A stretch of DNA of 64,000 nucleotides from Aeromicrobium sp. Leaf245. GTDB lineage: Bacteria > Actinomycetota > Actinomycetes > Propionibacteriales > Nocardioidaceae. Every line of letters starts with the position of its first letter. Within the stretch, counting starts at the first letter, position 1. Below the pieces are notes generated by a model that saw only the letters and a list, made by a program, of their open reading frames with translations, searched no databases and was not told the DNA's origin. The stretch is taken from assembly GCF_942548115.1 (NCBI RefSeq), contig NZ_OW824151.1:2604001-2668000 (forward strand). Direction: 5' to 3'. Shown here in pieces: positions 29,658 through 38,079 of the stretch. Made by a program: the position numbers and the translations under genes.

Positions 29658-29681
29658 GGTCCGCCTCCCTTCAGGTACTTC

Positions 29682-29712
29682 TGACCCTAAGCCCCTCTTA
29701 TGGTCAGGTCAA
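29682..29712 (-). promoter_or_regulatory. nad operon promoter with embedded NrtR operator candidate
   Basis: On the minus strand TTGACC (29707-29712) and TAGGGT (29684-29689) are 17 bp apart. Within and beside the spacer lies an inverted repeat: TGACCATAAG and CTTAGGGTCA, 9 of 10 matched around a 5-bp centre (29682-29706). A repressor bound here would block RNA polymerase. The consensus for NrtR in this genus was not checked. Confidence 0.7.
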
Positions 29713-29761
29713 CCCGAAGTCGGTGTGGTGTGCGTCCCTGGGGTGGGGACAGGATGAGTGC

Positions 29762-30892
29762 ATGGAGATCCGCCGCCTGACCGACGACGACACCGCAGCC
29801 ATGCGTCCCTTGTTCGTGGAGGCGTTCGGGGCGTTCGACCCCCCGGAGCCGCCGGTCGCGATCCACGCCCCGGGCAAGACCTGGTGGGGTGCGTTCGTCG
29901 CTGGACGCCTCGTGGCCACCGCGCTCGACCGTGCCTACGACTCGTGGTTCGGGGGCACGCTGGTGCCGACGGCCGGCATCGGCGGGGTGACGATCACGGC
30001 CGAGCACCGCGGCAGCGGCATCCTCACGCCGCTGCTGACGACGCTGCTCGACGCCGCGCGGGAACGTGGCGCCCTGGTCTCCACCCTCTACGCCACCTCC
30101 CCCGGCATCTACCGGCGCCTCGGGTACGAGAACGTCACCACCCTCGACGACGTCCGCGTGCCCACCGGGGCGCTCGCTGCCGGCGGCACCACGTCGGTGC
30201 GCCGTGCCGACGAGTCCGACGCCGAGGCCATCCGTGCCGTGCACGACCGGGTCGTCTCTCGCGGCAACGGCCCGCTCCAGCGTCGTGGACCCTTGTTCGC
30301 CGAGGCCCCCACGCTCCGGGTCAGCGGCGTGACCGTGGCCGAGCGCGACGGCGTGGTCGTCGGCTACACGTCGTGGGACCGCGGTCGTGGGTACGCCGCC
30401 GACGGCGAGCTGCGGGTGTGGGACCTCGTGGCCGACGACGAGGACGCCCTGCGCTCGCTCATGACGCTGCTCTCGACGTTCGGGTCGGTCACGCCGAACG
30501 TGCTGCTCCGCTCCAGTGGCATCCCGGCGTGGCAGCACCTGATGCGGGTCGCGCACCCCACCCCCGTCACGTCGACGCCCTACGCCCTCGCCGTGCTCGA
30601 TCCGGCGGCCCTCGCGCTCCCTCGCGTGCATCCCGGCATCGGCGCGCGCCTGCCGTTCGTGGTCGAGGGCCGACCGCACACCCTCGTCCTGGCCGACGGT
30701 TCGGGTCGGCTCGAGGACGGCGACGGGAGCGGCCGCTCGTTCACCCGCGGTGGGCTGGCCCTGACCTTCGCGGGGGCGCAGACGTCGGCGGCGTTGCGCG
30801 CCCTGGGCCACGTGGGCGGTGACGACGCCGACGACGTCACGTGGGACCTGCTGTTCTCACGCGGGCCGGTGACGGTGCACGACTACTTCTGA
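29762..30892 (+). CDS. Eis-like GNAT acetyltransferase
   Basis: A 376-aa protein with the Eis architecture: N-terminal GNAT domain (IGGVTITAEHRGSGILTPLL as acetyl-CoA loop), a second degenerate GNAT domain (about 140-290) and an SCP2-like C-terminal domain. It ends in DYF; in Eis the C-terminal Phe carboxylate acts as catalytic base, so the terminus is meaningful. Related enzymes acetylate amines such as aminoglycosides; the substrate here is unknown. ATG 29762; divergent from nrtR. Confidence 0.85.
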   Translation: MEIRRLTDDDTAAMRPLFVEAFGAFDPPEPPVAIHAPGKTWWGAFVAGRLVATALDRAYDSWFGGTLVPTAGIGGVTITAEHRGSGILTPLLTTLLDAARERGALVSTLYATSPGIYRRLGYENVTTLDDVRVPTGALAAGGTTSVRRADESDAEAIRAVHDRVVSRGNGPLQRRGPLFAEAPTLRVSGVTVAERDGVVVGYTSWDRGRGYAADGELRVWDLVADDEDALRSLMTLLSTFGSVTPNVLLRSSGIPAWQHLMRVAHPTPVTSTPYALAVLDPAALALPRVHPGIGARLPFVVEGRPHTLVLADGSGRLEDGDGSGRSFTRGGLALTFAGAQTSAALRALGHVGGDDADDVTWDLLFSRGPVTVHDYF

Positions 30893-30920
30893 GCACCCGG
30901 CCGTCGGGCTCGTCGAGGCG

Positions 30921-30932
30921 CCCTGCGCAGGG
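30921..30932. terminator. Short palindrome between convergent genes
   Basis: CCCTGCGCAGGG is a perfect 12-bp palindrome in the 50-bp gap between the eis-like and yeeE-like gene ends. It may help termination, although no T tract follows. Confidence 0.3.
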
Positions 30933-30942
30933 AGTCCCTCAG

Positions 30943-32187
30943 TCAGCAGACCCCGTCGTACCGCTTCGGCACGTCGAGGCCGAAGTACGGCCGCAAGCGC
31001 AGGCCCACCCAGGTGCCGGCGAGCGCGACGAGGCCCCAGATCCAGCCCGACAGGCTGCCGGTGGAGATGCCACCGAGGTAGGCGCCGATGTTGCAGCCCG
31101 ACGCGAGCCGCGCGCCGATCCCCAGCAGGACGCCACCGATCAGCGAGGCCAGGACCTGCCTCGTCGCGAACCGGTGCCGCAGGGAGTAGGTACCGGCCAG
31201 CGTCGCGGCGAGGGCGGCCCCGACCACGATGCCGATGTTGGTGAGCGAGTTCTTGTCCGCGAGCACCGACCCCGAGAGCTGGGCGGCCTGGTCGGGCTGC
31301 TGCCAGAAGCTCCAGGTCTCGGGGTGGGCCCCGACCAGCTGGAGGAGCTTGGCGCCCCACAGCGCGAACGCGCTGGTGATGCCCCAGATGCCGCCGGAGA
31401 CCCACAGCACGCCGGCCGCGAGGACGGCCAGCACCACCGCGCCGACGTACGGCGACCAGGAGCCGCGCACCACGCGTGCCGCACCCTGGGCCGTCGGAGG
31501 CGGCGAGGTGGGCGGCGGGTTGCGACGGGCCTGCACGACCCGGGTCCCCCACACCACGAGCGCGAGCGCTCCGATCGTGAGCACCCACGCGCCCAGGTAG
31601 CCGACGTGGTCCTGCAGGACGATGGGGTCCCACGCCGGCAGGTCGTCGACGAGGTCGTACTGCCACGTGTAGAGCACCGACCCGACGACGAACCCGAAGA
31701 GGGTCACGAGGATGCTGCTCTGGCCCGACCCGACGGCGAACAGCGTGCCCGACGCGCACGCGCCGCCCAGCTGCATCCCGATGCCGAACAGGAACGAGCC
31801 GAGCACGAGCCCCACGCCGATCGGGCCCTCGACGCCCGCCGGGGTGGTGCCGAACAGCCCGGACCCTGACGCGAGCAGCAGAAGCCCCAGTGTGGCCGCC
31901 GTGCCGAGGAGCAGCGAGTGCGCGCGGACGCCCGCCCCGTTGCCGACGGCGACCAGCTGGCGCCAGCCCGACGTGAAGCCGAAGCGCGCGTGGAACAGCG
32001 CCGCTCCGAGCCCGAGACCCAGCGCGAGCAGCACGGCCTTCTGCGTGCCGTGCTGGGTCTGGACGACCGCGAGCAGCACGACGGCGAGCACCCCGGCGGC
32101 CACCGCCGGTCCGCGCTGCAGTGGAGGTGCCGGCGGCGCGGGTGGGGTGGGGACCCGGGTACGGGCGGGGCTGAGGAGGGTGGCCAT
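30943..32187 (-). CDS. YeeE/YedE-family transporter
   Basis: Integral membrane protein of 414 aa with about 10 hydrophobic helices. Conserved motifs GGACASGTLFAVG and ASGCNIGAYLGGIS carry the cysteines that pass thiosulfate in the TsuA-type YeeE structures; a further Cys is the last residue. It is probably an importer for thiosulfate or another sulfur compound. ATG 32187 with GAGGAC upstream. No TsuB-like TusA partner is visible nearby. Confidence 0.85.
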   Translation of the reverse strand: MATLLSPARTRVPTPPAPPAPPLQRGPAVAAGVLAVVLLAVVQTQHGTQKAVLLALGLGLGAALFHARFGFTSGWRQLVAVGNGAGVRAHSLLLGTAATLGLLLLASGSGLFGTTPAGVEGPIGVGLVLGSFLFGIGMQLGGACASGTLFAVGSGQSSILVTLFGFVVGSVLYTWQYDLVDDLPAWDPIVLQDHVGYLGAWVLTIGALALVVWGTRVVQARRNPPPTSPPPTAQGAARVVRGSWSPYVGAVVLAVLAAGVLWVSGGIWGITSAFALWGAKLLQLVGAHPETWSFWQQPDQAAQLSGSVLADKNSLTNIGIVVGAALAATLAGTYSLRHRFATRQVLASLIGGVLLGIGARLASGCNIGAYLGGISTGSLSGWIWGLVALAGTWVGLRLRPYFGLDVPKRYDGVC

Positions 32188-32271
32188 GTCCTCGACGCTA
32201 CGTCCGGTGGAGTCGACCGCCGGTCGGTTCTCGCTCCCTGAGATCGCTCGGCAGGGCCGACGTGACGTCGA

Positions 32272-35200
32272 TCACCGGAAGTCGCGGGACCGGTGAGGAC
32301 CGATGGTCGAGGCCGCCTCGGGGTACAGCACCTCCACCCGCTCGATCCGCTCGGCCCGCAGGTTGGTGGCACCCTCCACGTTCTCGACCACACCGCGCAC
32401 GACCACGCCCGCCGCGTTCTGCAGGACCCGCCGGTGCCGCTTCCAGACGTTGGCGAAGACCACCACGTTGAGCATGCCCGTCTCGTCCTCCAGGTTCAGG
32501 AACGTGACGCCCGAGGCGGTGTAGGGGCGCTGCTTGTGGGTGATCAGCCCCGCCACCCGGACCCGACGCCCGGTGCCCAGGTCGGGGCAGTCCTGCACCG
32601 CCAGCACCTCCTCGGCGCGCAGCAGCGGTCGCAGGTGCACGAACGGATGCTCCGTGGGCGAGATGCGGGTGGCCCACAGGTCGGCGGTGGTCAGCTCGAC
32701 GTCGCTCATGCCGGGCAGCATCGGAGGTGGCGCCTGCACCGCCGTGCCCGCCAGCAGGTCGGGGGCGTCGGTGTAGCCCGCGTTCCAGAGCGCCTGACGG
32801 CGGCTGATCCCGAACACGTCGAACGCCCCGGCCGTGGCGAGGGCCTCCATCTGCGGGACCGACAGCCCGGTACGTCGCACGACGTCGGCCATGTCGACGA
32901 ACGGACCGTCGGCTCGCGCCGCCACCACCCGCTCGGCGTCGGCCTCACCGATGCCCTGGACCTCGGTGAGGCCGAGGCGCACGGCGTGGTGGCCGTCGCG
33001 GCGGTGCCCGGCCAGCCGCGCCTGCAGCTCCGTCCGGCCCTCGGTGTCGTCGAAGTCGCCTGCCGGCGGCTGCACCCGGTGCGTGCACCCGTCGAGGCCG
33101 GTGCTGGTCCGCCGCCCACGGCCCGGCGCGTCGTCGATGACCTCCAGGTCGGCATGGACCTGTGAGCGGGCGATGCAGGGCCGCCGCGCCTCGACGCCGT
33201 GGCGCCGCGCGTCGGCGGTGAGGGACTGCGGGGAGTAGAAGCCCATCGGCTGGGAGCGCAGCAGCGCCGCGAGGAACGCCGCCGGCGCGTGCAGCTTGAG
33301 CCAGCTGCTGGCGTACACGAGCAGCCCGAAGCTCAACGCGTGGCTCTCGGCGAAGCCGAAGTTCGCGAACGCCTGGATGCGGGCGTAGATGCCGTCGGCC
33401 ACCTCCCCCGTGATGCCGTGGCGCTCCATGCCGGCGTAGAGCTTCTCCCGCAGCCGCTCGATGCGCTCGGTGCCGCGCTTGGACCCCATGGCCCGACGCA
33501 GCAGGTCGGCGTCGTCGCCCGTGCAGTCACCCACCGCCATGGCGATCTGCATGAGCTGCTCCTGGAACAGCGGCACCCCGAGGGTGCGCGCCAGCACCGG
33601 CTCCAGCAACGGGTGGATGAACTCGACCGGCTCCTTGCCCGTGCGGCGACGGATGTACGGGTGCACGGCGCCGCCCTGGATCGGACCGGGCCGGATGAGC
33701 GCGATCTCGATGACGAGGTCGTAGTACGAACGAGGACGCAGACGGGGCAGCGTGCCGATCTGGGCACGGCTCTCGACCTGGAAGACCCCGACGGAGTCGG
33801 CCAGGCAGAGCATGTCGAAGACCGCCGGCTCCTCCTTGGGGATCGACGCGAGGTCCCACTGCTCCCCCGTGTGCTCGGCGAGCAGGTCGAACGTGCGCTG
33901 GATCGCGCCGAGCATCCCGAGGCCCAGCAGGTCGAACTTGACCAGACCCATCCACGCGCAGTCGTCCTTGTCCCACTGCACGACGGTGCGCTTGTCCATC
34001 CGCGCCCGCTCGATCGGCACGACCTCGCCCACCGGGCGCTCGGTGAGCACCATCCCGCCGGAGTGGATGCCCAGGTGCCGCGGGGTCTTCAGCAGCTGCT
34101 CGGCGAGCTCACCGACCAGCGGTGGCAACGGGCTCTCCTCGGGCGTCTCGACCGCACGCCACGACTCGATGCTCTTGCTCCACGCGTCCTGCTGGCCCAC
34201 GGAGTAGCCCAGCGCCTTCGCGACGTCGCGGACCGCCGAGCGCGGTTGGTAGCTGATGACGTTGGCCACCTGGGCGGCGTTGCGGCGTCCGAACGTGTCG
34301 TAGACCCACTGGATCACCTCCTCGCGGCGACCTGCGTCGAAGTCGACGTCGATGTCGGGCTCCTCGTCGCGCGTGGCGGCCAGGAACCGCTCGAACGGCA
34401 GGTCGTAGAACATCGAGTCGACGGCCGTGATGCGCAGGGCGTAGCAGACCGCGGAGTTGGCCGCAGAGCCCCGGCCCTGGCACAGGATCCCGCGCCGACG
34501 GGCCTCGGCCACGATGTCGTGGACGATGAGGAAGTAGCCGCAGAACCCCTTGGCCTCGATGACCGCCAGCTCCTGGCGCAGCCGCTCCTCGGCGCGGTCG
34601 CGGTCGTGGGCGTACAGGTCGTCGGCGCCCCGCCTCACCAGCTCACGCAGCCACTCCATGGGGGTGTACCCGTCCGGGACGTCGGTCTGCGGCAGCCGCG
34701 GCGCCGCACGACGCAGGTCGAAGGCAGCGCCCCGGGCCACCTCGACCGACCGCGCCACGGCTCCCGGGTAGCGCGCGAAGCGTGCCTGCATCTCCTCGCC
34801 CGAGCGCAGGTAGGCCTGCCCGGAGGCGGCCAGCCAGCCGTCCATCTCGGCGAGGCTGCGCCGGGCGCGCACGGCGGCCATGGCCTGGGCCAGCCGGGTG
34901 CGCGACGGCACGGCGGCGTGCACGTTGCCGGTGGCCACCACCGGCAGGTCGTGCTCGACGGCCAGGGCCGCGAGCACGTCGTTGGTGGCCGAGTCGGTGG
35001 GACCGCCGTGGTCGGTGAGCTCGACGTCGACGGCGCCGGCACCGAACAGGTCGACCAGCCGTCCCAGCGCGCGCGACGCATCGGCCGGCCCACCGGTCGC
35101 GAGCGCCTGCCGGACGAAGCCCTTGCGGCAGCCCGTGAGCACGTGCCAGTGCCCTCGGCCCTGCTCGGCGAGCCGCTCGAGGTCGTAGACCGGCCTGCCC

Positions 35201-35760
35201 TTCTCGTCGCCCGCGAGCTGCGCCTCGGTGATGGCCGCGGCCAGCCGGTGATAGCCCTCCACCCCTCGGGCGAGCACGAGCAGGTGGCTGCCCTCCGGGT
35301 CCGCGGCACCCAGCTGGGGCGCGGTCAGGCCCAGCGACAGCTCGGCTCCGAACACCGTGTCCAGACCGGGGTGCTCGGCGGCGGCCTCGGCGAAGCGGGC
35401 CACGCCGTAGAAGCCGTCGTGGTCGGTGAGCGCGAGCGCCTCCAGCCCCAGGGAGCTCGCCTGCTCGACCAGCACCTCCGGTGCACTCGCGCCGTCGAGG
35501 AAGCTGAAGTCGCTGTGGCAGTGCAGCTCGGCGTACGGGACGGTGTCGATCTGCCGCCCACTCCCCGGCGCATCGGGTGGCGCCTCGTACCGCGCCCGCT
35601 TGCGGCTGAACGCCGGCCCGTCTCCCCCGTCGGGGAAGCGGCCGTCGACCGGGTCGGGACGCAGGTCGTCGCGGCCCTCGCTCGGCAGCGCGTGGGCGGG
35701 CCGGCCGGAGAGCCGGGCCTCCAGCTCGCGCCACGGGACGTCGGGGTTGTTCCAGCCCAT
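32272..35760 (-). CDS. dnaE2: Error-prone DNA polymerase DnaE2 (ImuC)
   Basis: C-family translesion polymerase (1162 aa) acting with ImuA and ImuB in SOS mutagenesis. PHP domain begins YAELHCHSDFSFLDGAS (about 76-92); palm signature PDIDVDFDAGRREEVIQWVY; then fingers, HhH and C-terminal OB-fold (VRVAGLITHKQRP). DnaE2 lacks the DnaE1 tail. The finger-side segment DAPGRGRRTSTGLDG, encoded near 33065-33145, looks low-complexity and partly matches the dispersed GC repeat. ATG 35760 lies 24 nt after the imuB stop. Confidence 0.96.
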   Translation of the reverse strand: MGWNNPDVPWRELEARLSGRPAHALPSEGRDDLRPDPVDGRFPDGGDGPAFSRKRARYEAPPDAPGSGRQIDTVPYAELHCHSDFSFLDGASAPEVLVEQASSLGLEALALTDHDGFYGVARFAEAAAEHPGLDTVFGAELSLGLTAPQLGAADPEGSHLLVLARGVEGYHRLAAAITEAQLAGDEKGRPVYDLERLAEQGRGHWHVLTGCRKGFVRQALATGGPADASRALGRLVDLFGAGAVDVELTDHGGPTDSATNDVLAALAVEHDLPVVATGNVHAAVPSRTRLAQAMAAVRARRSLAEMDGWLAASGQAYLRSGEEMQARFARYPGAVARSVEVARGAAFDLRRAAPRLPQTDVPDGYTPMEWLRELVRRGADDLYAHDRDRAEERLRQELAVIEAKGFCGYFLIVHDIVAEARRRGILCQGRGSAANSAVCYALRITAVDSMFYDLPFERFLAATRDEEPDIDVDFDAGRREEVIQWVYDTFGRRNAAQVANVISYQPRSAVRDVAKALGYSVGQQDAWSKSIESWRAVETPEESPLPPLVGELAEQLLKTPRHLGIHSGGMVLTERPVGEVVPIERARMDKRTVVQWDKDDCAWMGLVKFDLLGLGMLGAIQRTFDLLAEHTGEQWDLASIPKEEPAVFDMLCLADSVGVFQVESRAQIGTLPRLRPRSYYDLVIEIALIRPGPIQGGAVHPYIRRRTGKEPVEFIHPLLEPVLARTLGVPLFQEQLMQIAMAVGDCTGDDADLLRRAMGSKRGTERIERLREKLYAGMERHGITGEVADGIYARIQAFANFGFAESHALSFGLLVYASSWLKLHAPAAFLAALLRSQPMGFYSPQSLTADARRHGVEARRPCIARSQVHADLEVIDDAPGRGRRTSTGLDGCTHRVQPPAGDFDDTEGRTELQARLAGHRRDGHHAVRLGLTEVQGIGEADAERVVAARADGPFVDMADVVRRTGLSVPQMEALATAGAFDVFGISRRQALWNAGYTDAPDLLAGTAVQAPPPMLPGMSDVELTTADLWATRISPTEHPFVHLRPLLRAEEVLAVQDCPDLGTGRRVRVAGLITHKQRPYTASGVTFLNLEDETGMLNVVVFANVWKRHRRVLQNAAGVVVRGVVENVEGATNLRAERIERVEVLYPEAASTIGPHRSRDFR

Positions 35761-35784
35761 CAGCGCTCCACGGGCTCGTGCACG

Positions 35785-37317
35785 TCAGTCATAGCGGGCC
35801 TCGGTCCACCAGGTGCCGTTCTCGACGACCATGAGCCAGGCCGTGCCGTCGACCCCGACCACCTGGAAGCGCGCCACCCGACGGGCTGCCGCCTCGTCCC
35901 ACCACAGCTCGTCGACCGGCCACGGGCCCGCCCAGGACGCCACGGGACGCCAGTCCTCGTCGCCGGCGGCACGGAACCGGACGGGGGCGCAGCTGATCGC
36001 TCCCCGCCCGTCGACCCCGACGACCCGGTCGCCGGGGCCGACCACCTGGGCCGGACGCGGTGACGCGTACACCGTGGCCGGTGCCGGCGGTGGCACGGAG
36101 CCCGGCCAGGGAGCCCCCACGGCACGCGCCGGCTGGGTCTGCTCGCCCCACGGCGCGAGCAGACGCCGGGCCGACGGCGAGCGGCCACCCTGCACCCGGG
36201 CGGCGAGCACCCCCTCGTGACCGACGAGACCCTGCACCCGGGCGATGCCGCGCTCGACGCGGTCGTCCTCCTGCGCCGTCGCCGCACCCCGGCCACCGGG
36301 CCCGAAGAGGGCGGGTGCGTGCTCGCCGACGGGCGCGACGCTCTCGGGCACGAGCCGGACCGCGCCGACCGGTCCCGGCAGCGGACCGCCCTGCAGCTGC
36401 CAGCGCACCCGGTCGACGACGTCGACCGCACCGAACCAGCGCGGGTGGACCCACCGACGGGTGGACGCCACCTGGTCGTCGACCTCCACCTCGATCCCGA
36501 GCGCGGTGCACACCAGGCCGTGGTCGGCCAGGCGCGCGACGAACCGTTCGGCGACCGACCGCAGGCTGAACGCCACCGTCTCGGAGCTGGAGACCGGCGG
36601 CTCGAGGGTGAGGATCCCGCCCAGCTCGGGAGGCACCTCACGCCGGGCGAGGAGCCGAGGGTCCTGGCCCGAGGCCAGGCGGTGCAGGAGGGCACCGTGG
36701 GTGCCGAACCGGGTGTGCACGTCGGACGCGGGCAGGGCCGCCAGGTGCGCGAGCGTGGTCAGGCCCATGCGACGCAGCAGGCTCACCACCTCCGGCGCCT
36801 CGAGCGTCTCGACCGGCAGCGGAGCCAGGAACGCGGCGTCGGCACCGGGCTCGACCACGTGGACCCCTTGCGGCACCGCACGGCGGGCGGCCTGCTCGGC
36901 CGCGAAGAGGCCGTCGGCCACCCCGAGCCGCACGTCCCACACCGCCAGCGAGACGACCCGCTCGGCGACGACGGCCGCCGCCTCCTCCTCGCCCCCGTAG
37001 AACCGGGCCGGCACGGGCAGCGCGCACAGTCCCGGCCGTAGCGGCGTGACGGCGGGGCTGAGCTCCTCGACGCCCAGCAGCACCTCCTCGAAGGCCCGGG
37101 CCTCGACCTCCGGGCGGTGGTCGGCGAGCGCGAGCTCGGGGCACCGCGCCTGCGCGTCACGGCGCCGCATGCCGCGGCGCACGCCCTCCACCCGGGCGGC
37201 GTGGTTGCAGGCCAGCACCTGGCCGCCGTCCATGACCGCGCCGGGGACGTCGCGCGGCAGGTCCGGCAGGGCGGCCCGCACGGGCCAGTCCGGGCACCAG
37301 AGCACGAGCGTCCTCAT
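35785..37317 (-). CDS. imuB: ImuB, Y-family polymerase-like mutasome subunit
   Basis: Catalytically inactive Y-family homologue (510 aa) that links DnaE2 to the beta clamp. Opens MRTLVLWCPDWPVRAA; a little finger-like region and an extended C-terminal domain (about 350-510) with WWDEAAARRVARFQV are typical. The clamp-binding motif was not located with certainty. ATG 37317 overlaps the imuA stop by 4 bp. Confidence 0.92.
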   Translation of the reverse strand: MRTLVLWCPDWPVRAALPDLPRDVPGAVMDGGQVLACNHAARVEGVRRGMRRRDAQARCPELALADHRPEVEARAFEEVLLGVEELSPAVTPLRPGLCALPVPARFYGGEEEAAAVVAERVVSLAVWDVRLGVADGLFAAEQAARRAVPQGVHVVEPGADAAFLAPLPVETLEAPEVVSLLRRMGLTTLAHLAALPASDVHTRFGTHGALLHRLASGQDPRLLARREVPPELGGILTLEPPVSSSETVAFSLRSVAERFVARLADHGLVCTALGIEVEVDDQVASTRRWVHPRWFGAVDVVDRVRWQLQGGPLPGPVGAVRLVPESVAPVGEHAPALFGPGGRGAATAQEDDRVERGIARVQGLVGHEGVLAARVQGGRSPSARRLLAPWGEQTQPARAVGAPWPGSVPPPAPATVYASPRPAQVVGPGDRVVGVDGRGAISCAPVRFRAAGDEDWRPVASWAGPWPVDELWWDEAAARRVARFQVVGVDGTAWLMVVENGTWWTEARYD

Positions 37318-38015
37318 CCTGCGCTCCTGACGAACACGGGGCTCCTCACGATGGCGGGAACCCCGGTGGCCGGGGGCGCCGCGACCTGCGGGCGCGCAGG
37401 TCGCACGGTCAGGTCGTCGGCCGGCAGGAGGAGGTCGCGGGTCCGACTCGGAGCAGTGCCACGGTGCACGGTCACGGTGGCCTCACGCGCCCTCAGGTGG
37501 CCGTCACCCGCCCCCACCCCCGCCCAGCGCGTGGTCGCGAGGGTGAGCCGGGCGTCGCACCGGGGCCAGACGCCCCACGGCACCAGCACGCAGCCCTGCT
37601 TGCGCAGCCGCGCACCGAGGCGGGCGGCGTCGCCCTCACCGACGGCGGACGGCGGCCGCACCACCACGAGGCCGACGACGTCGACGAGGGCGGCGGTGAC
37701 CTCCAGCCACCGGTCCTGCGGGTCCGGCACGAACACGGTGCGGTGCGGGTCGACCCCCATGGCCACGGCGGCCTCGACCCCGAGGTCGGGCGCGCCCACG
37801 ACCGCGGACCACGTGCCGGCCGCGGACGGGCCGGACATGAGCAGCAGCGCGAGGCTGGCTGCGTCGACGCCGTAGACCCCACCGGTCTCGAGGCTCAGCA
37901 GGCCCTCGAGGGCCGGGTGCGTGGGCACCGCCTGCCGTGCGGGTGCGCCCTGCATCCGCTCGACCTCGCGCCGCAGCTCGGCGACGACCTCGAGGGCTGG
38001 ACGGGCTGCGGACAC
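37314..38015 (-). CDS. imuA: ImuA-like RecA-related mutasome protein
   Basis: A 233-aa protein starting VSAARPALEVVAELRREVERMQG and containing a degenerate RecA-like core (TGGVYGVDAASLALLLMSG, VVVRPPSAVGEGDAARLGARLRKQG). Mycobacterial ImuA-prime proteins have similar size and position and are required with ImuB and DnaE2 for damage-induced mutagenesis. GTG 38015 lies 6 nt after a -10-like GATCAT, so the message is probably leaderless. First gene of the SOS operon. Confidence 0.85.
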   Translation of the reverse strand: MSAARPALEVVAELRREVERMQGAPARQAVPTHPALEGLLSLETGGVYGVDAASLALLLMSGPSAAGTWSAVVGAPDLGVEAAVAMGVDPHRTVFVPDPQDRWLEVTAALVDVVGLVVVRPPSAVGEGDAARLGARLRKQGCVLVPWGVWPRCDARLTLATTRWAGVGAGDGHLRAREATVTVHRGTAPSRTRDLLLPADDLTVRPARPQVAAPPATGVPAIVRSPVFVRSAG

Positions 38016-38021
38016 CTACCC

Positions 38022-38050
38022 ATGATCGAACAGATGTTCGAACGAGTCAA
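38022..38050 (-). promoter_or_regulatory. LexA (SOS) box and promoter of the imu operon
   Basis: TCGAACAGATGTTCGA (38026-38041) is a perfect TCGAAC-N4-GTTCGA box, the actinobacterial LexA site. It lies between TTGACT (38045-38050, minus strand) and GATCAT (38022-38027) with 17-bp spacing, so LexA would occlude the promoter. Confidence 0.88.
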
Positions 38051-38079
38051 CCTGGTCCCACCCCCGAGCCGTCACCGGA

